The notes under the pieces were generated by a model. The model saw only the letters and a program-made list of their open reading frames with translations, did not search any database and was not told where the DNA came from. From Calditrichaceae bacterium (GTDB taxonomy: Bacteria; Calditrichota; Calditrichia; Calditrichales; Calditrichaceae): a stretch of 9,096 bases of DNA. The stretch is taken from positions 1 through 9,096 of the forward strand of contig JAUXGF010000075.1 of NCBI GenBank assembly GCA_030622395.1, in the 5' to 3' direction. This document shows, piece after piece, positions 7,158-9,096 of this stretch. Every line of letters begins with the position of its first letter. The first letter of the stretch is position 1. Made by a program: the position numbers and the translations under genes.

Positions 7158-8480
7158 ATGAAAAGAAAGATTTTTGAAGAATTAGTCAGTTGGAAAAAAT
7201 CATCACCAAGAAAACCGTTGCTGTTACAGGGAGCCCGTCAGGTTGGTAAAACCTATTGCTTAGAAGAGTTTGGGCGTAATGGATTTCCTAATTACCATCT
7301 TTTTGATTTTATGGAAAATCCTGCATTAAACCATATTTTTGAACAAGACCTGCAGCCCGAAAGAATTTTAAGGGATTTAGGGCTGTTTAATGATAAAGAT
7401 ATTAATCAGGGAAAAGACCTTATCATTTTTGATGAGATACAACAATGCCCTAGAGCCTTAACATCCCTAAAATATTTTGCACAGAAACTGCCAACTGCCT
7501 TTGTCGCAGCGTCGGGTTCACTTTTGGGATTAGGTTTAAGTGATGAGCCTTTTCCGGTTGGAAAAGTAAATCGGCATAAACTCTATCCAATGGATTTCGA
7601 AGAGTTTTTGGAAGCTATGGGCCAAAGGCGTCTTGTAGAGTTACTAAATTCTGTTACATCCAAGCAGCCTCTTATTGAACCATTGCATCAAAAGATTTGG
7701 TTATATTTTAAATATTTTATGATTACCGGAGGCCTTCCGGAAGTGGTGAAAAACTTCAGCGAAAAAATCACTACTCTTTCTGAAGCATTTTCTGAAACGC
7801 GCGAGTTCCAAAAAGAATTACTCAAAGATTATATGGATGACATTACTAAACATTCCGGAAAAATTAAAGCAGTTCGGATTGAGGCTGTTTTCAAAAATAT
7901 TCCTATTCAACTTGCCAAAGAGACAAACGGGGTTAAAAAATTTGTATTTAAAGACGTCCTGCCCAATGCATCAAGATATTCATCGCTCGAAGGCCCAATC
8001 GAATGGTTGATAAAGGCCGGATTGATAATAAAGGTTCCCATCTGTAATAAGGCAGAATTACCATTGCAGGCCTATGCTGATGAAAAGCGTTTTAAACTTT
8101 ACATATTTGATGTTGGCATACTTGGCTCTATGCTTGATCTCTCTCCAAAAACTATTTTTTCCTATGATTACGGCCCATATAAAGGATATTTTGCAGAAAA
8201 TCTTGTGCTAACTGAATTAACGGCAAAGTGGAGTAAAACAATTTATTCATGGTGCCGTAATACTGCGGAAATAGAATTTTTAATGGATTACGAAGGCAAT
8301 ATTATTCCCATAGAGGTTAAAGCGGGAATTAGCGCTAAGGCAAAAAGTTTAAAAGTTTACAAAGAGCGTTATTCTCCAACATTAGCAATTTTACTGAGTG
8401 GACGCCCAATGCTGCCCGCAAAAAGCAATACTGTTCAACTGCCGCTCTATATGGCGTCGAAGTTTCAATTACCGGTTTGA
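7158..8480 (+). CDS. AAA_14/DUF4143 family ATPase with C-terminal PD-(D/E)XK-like domain, 440 aa
   Basis: P-loop ATPase of a large, poorly characterised bacterial and archaeal family. GARQVGKT (25-32) is the Walker A motif, LIIFDEIQ (88-95) the Walker B motif with Asp92-Glu93, and AASGSLLG (117-124) the sensor-1 region. The C-terminal DUF4143 half shows WLIKAGLI, KLYIFDVGILGSML and KGYFAENLVLTEL. It then has AEIEFL (Glu373) followed by IPIEVKAG (Glu386-Val-Lys388), the layout of a PD-(D/E)XK nuclease-like core. Length is typical of the family (about 400-450 aa). The start has only a weak GGAAAA upstream, but the N-terminal 'F..LVSWKKS..KPLLLQGARQVGKT' fits relatives well. It is encoded alone, flanked on both sides by related GGTTC/GAACC repeats and by two copies of a sorting-domain module. 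Such genes are often multicopy in genomes. Partner and substrate are unknown, and whether it cuts nucleic acid is not known. Confidence 0.92.
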   Translation: MKRKIFEELVSWKKSSPRKPLLLQGARQVGKTYCLEEFGRNGFPNYHLFDFMENPALNHIFEQDLQPERILRDLGLFNDKDINQGKDLIIFDEIQQCPRALTSLKYFAQKLPTAFVAASGSLLGLGLSDEPFPVGKVNRHKLYPMDFEEFLEAMGQRRLVELLNSVTSKQPLIEPLHQKIWLYFKYFMITGGLPEVVKNFSEKITTLSEAFSETREFQKELLKDYMDDITKHSGKIKAVRIEAVFKNIPIQLAKETNGVKKFVFKDVLPNASRYSSLEGPIEWLIKAGLIIKVPICNKAELPLQAYADEKRFKLYIFDVGILGSMLDLSPKTIFSYDYGPYKGYFAENLVLTELTAKWSKTIYSWCRNTAEIEFLMDYEGNIIPIEVKAGISAKAKSLKVYKERYSPTLAILLSGRPMLPAKSNTVQLPLYMASKFQLPV

Positions 8481-8496
8481 AATTGTTAAAAAAGGG

Positions 8497-8602
8497 GAAC
8501 CGTTTAAAGGTTCAGAGGTTCATTAGAAAAATACGGGGAAATGGTTCAGATTCTCAGACGACCTTGAACCCAGAATCCAGAACCCAGAACCTGTGAACGA
8601 CT
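8497..8602. repeat. GGTTC/GAACC imperfect palindrome with CCAGAAC heptads (copy B)
   Basis: This starts 16 bases after the ATPase stop. GAACCGTTTAAAGGTTC (8497-8513) opens it, with further GGTTC at 8518 and 8543. The right arm (8564-8599) carries CCAGAAT, CCAGAAC, CCAGAAC and ends CTGTGAACG, matching copy A at 33 of 36 bases. It is about 25 bases longer than copy A because of an insert near 8522-8542. Same orientation as copy A, so the ATPase gene sits between direct repeats. Confidence 0.72.
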
Positions 8603-8648
8603 ATAAAAAAGGTTAGAACGAAAAGCGCGGAACAACAATAAGAAATTG

Positions 8649-8682
8649 AAAAAGTAGAGACGAGGCAATGCCTCGTCTCTAC
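8649..8682 (-). terminator. 29-bp palindrome with T-run, likely terminator for minus-strand module
   Basis: GTAGAGACGAGGCA (8654-8667) and TGCCTCGTCTCTAC (8669-8682) pair perfectly around one central base. Read on the minus strand it is followed by TTTTTC, and it begins 11 bases after the ancestral stop of the sorting-domain ORF (8694-8696). This fits an intrinsic terminator made from a member of the same repeat family as 6451-6633. Confidence 0.6.
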
Positions 8683-8693
8683 GGGTCTGATAT

Positions 8694-9002
8694 TTATCTC
8701 ATCAAAATCATCTTTTATGTTTGTACAAACTGCTCGGATTGGAAATTTAGAAAATAAACGCCTGACAGCTGATTCATACCCGCGCTGTTCGTTCCATTCC
8801 ATTTCATTTCGTACTTGCCGCCGGAAATTTGTCCCTCGTACAATGTGTTTACCAACTGACCAAGTGAATTGTAGATGATAAGTTTAATATTTTTTAACTC
8901 ACCATTAAGCATCGGCACGTCAAAACGAATAGTGATTTCCGGATTGAAAGGATTGGGATAGTTGGAGTACGGCATGACATATCGTCCTGAAATCGGGGTC
9001 AA
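8694..9002 (-). pseudogene. T9SS type A sorting domain, copy 2, with premature stop
   Basis: The translation contains SNYPNPFNPEITIRFDVP, IKLIIYNSLGQLVNTLYEG and SGVYFLNFQSEQFVQT, then meets a TAA at 8717-8715. Beyond it the same frame reads KMILMR and a second stop at 8696-8694, exactly as in copy 1, where the first stop is a CAA codon. One C-to-T change has therefore cut off the conserved final residues of the sorting signal. The longest upstream extension begins only with a TTG at 9002; an ATG lies inside at about 8975 (MPYSNYP). No signal peptide or passenger precedes it. The frame is open back to a TAA near 9041, and the last 94 bases of the window are AT-rich with no other gene seen. 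Copy 2 is about 90% identical to copy 1 over 270 nt with no indels. Decayed orphan module is the best reading. Confidence 0.7.
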
Positions 9003-9096
9003 AGAACTAAAATAATTTTTTATATCTAAAATTCTAATTTACAGACAGTAAAAAATATTCCAATCTCCTTTTTTCTAACTTTAGCTCACTTTAGTT

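Noticed and set aside
7030..8602. Integron cassette or composite transposon around the ATPase gene
   Set aside because: The flanking repeats lack attC-like core sites, and no integrase or transposase frame is present in the window.
8554..8802. 82-codon minus-strand open frame
   Set aside because: It covers repeat copy B, the terminator palindrome and, out of frame, the sorting-domain region; the translation resembles no family.

Overview
The window is about 9.1 kb of AT-rich bacterial chromosome. It most likely comes from the FCB superphylum (Ignavibacteriota/Calditrichota/Bacteroidota-like). The main evidence is two copies of a C-terminal type IX secretion (T9SS, Por) sorting domain with the typical NYPNPFNPE start, plus many short palindromic intergenic repeats of a kind common in that group. 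No single gene fixes the genus, so the assignment is an inference.

Layout, left to right. The tail of a Uma2-family (DUF820) protein runs off the left edge (3-182). A 418-base gap follows, carrying one MITE-like inverted-repeat element (about 414-530). Next come four intact plus-strand genes. The first is a secreted multidomain GH13 enzyme resembling type I pullulanase (601-3291). The second is a four-helix membrane diguanylate cyclase (3433-4296). The third is the ribosome-associated GTPase TypA/BipA (4535-6364). The fourth, after a repeat-rich stretch, is an AAA ATPase of the AAA_14/DUF4143 family with a C-terminal nuclease-like fold (7158-8480). The first three genes have little evident functional linkage and appear to be separate transcription units.

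The right third (about 6365-9002) is the unusual part. Two copies of a module lie in direct orientation on either side of the ATPase gene. Each module is a GTAGAGACGAGGC-type palindrome plus a minus-strand T9SS sorting-domain ORF, and the two ORF copies are about 90% identical over 270 nt with no indels. Neither copy has a signal peptide or a passenger domain. The second copy has a CAA-to-TAA nonsense change that removes the family's conserved last residues. A second repeat family, rich in GGTTC/GAACC and containing a 7-bp CCAGAAC tandem, also brackets the ATPase, one copy on each side. The palindrome downstream of copy 1 has grown into a four-unit tandem array with 15-bp perfect terminal inverted repeats. 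Downstream of copy 2 it is a single 29-bp palindrome followed by a T-run and looks like an intrinsic terminator.

My reading is that the left two thirds are ordinary chromosomal genes and the right third is a repeat-driven rearrangement zone with duplicated, orphaned secretion-signal modules. The idea that palindrome plus sorting domain moves as a cassette is a hypothesis only.
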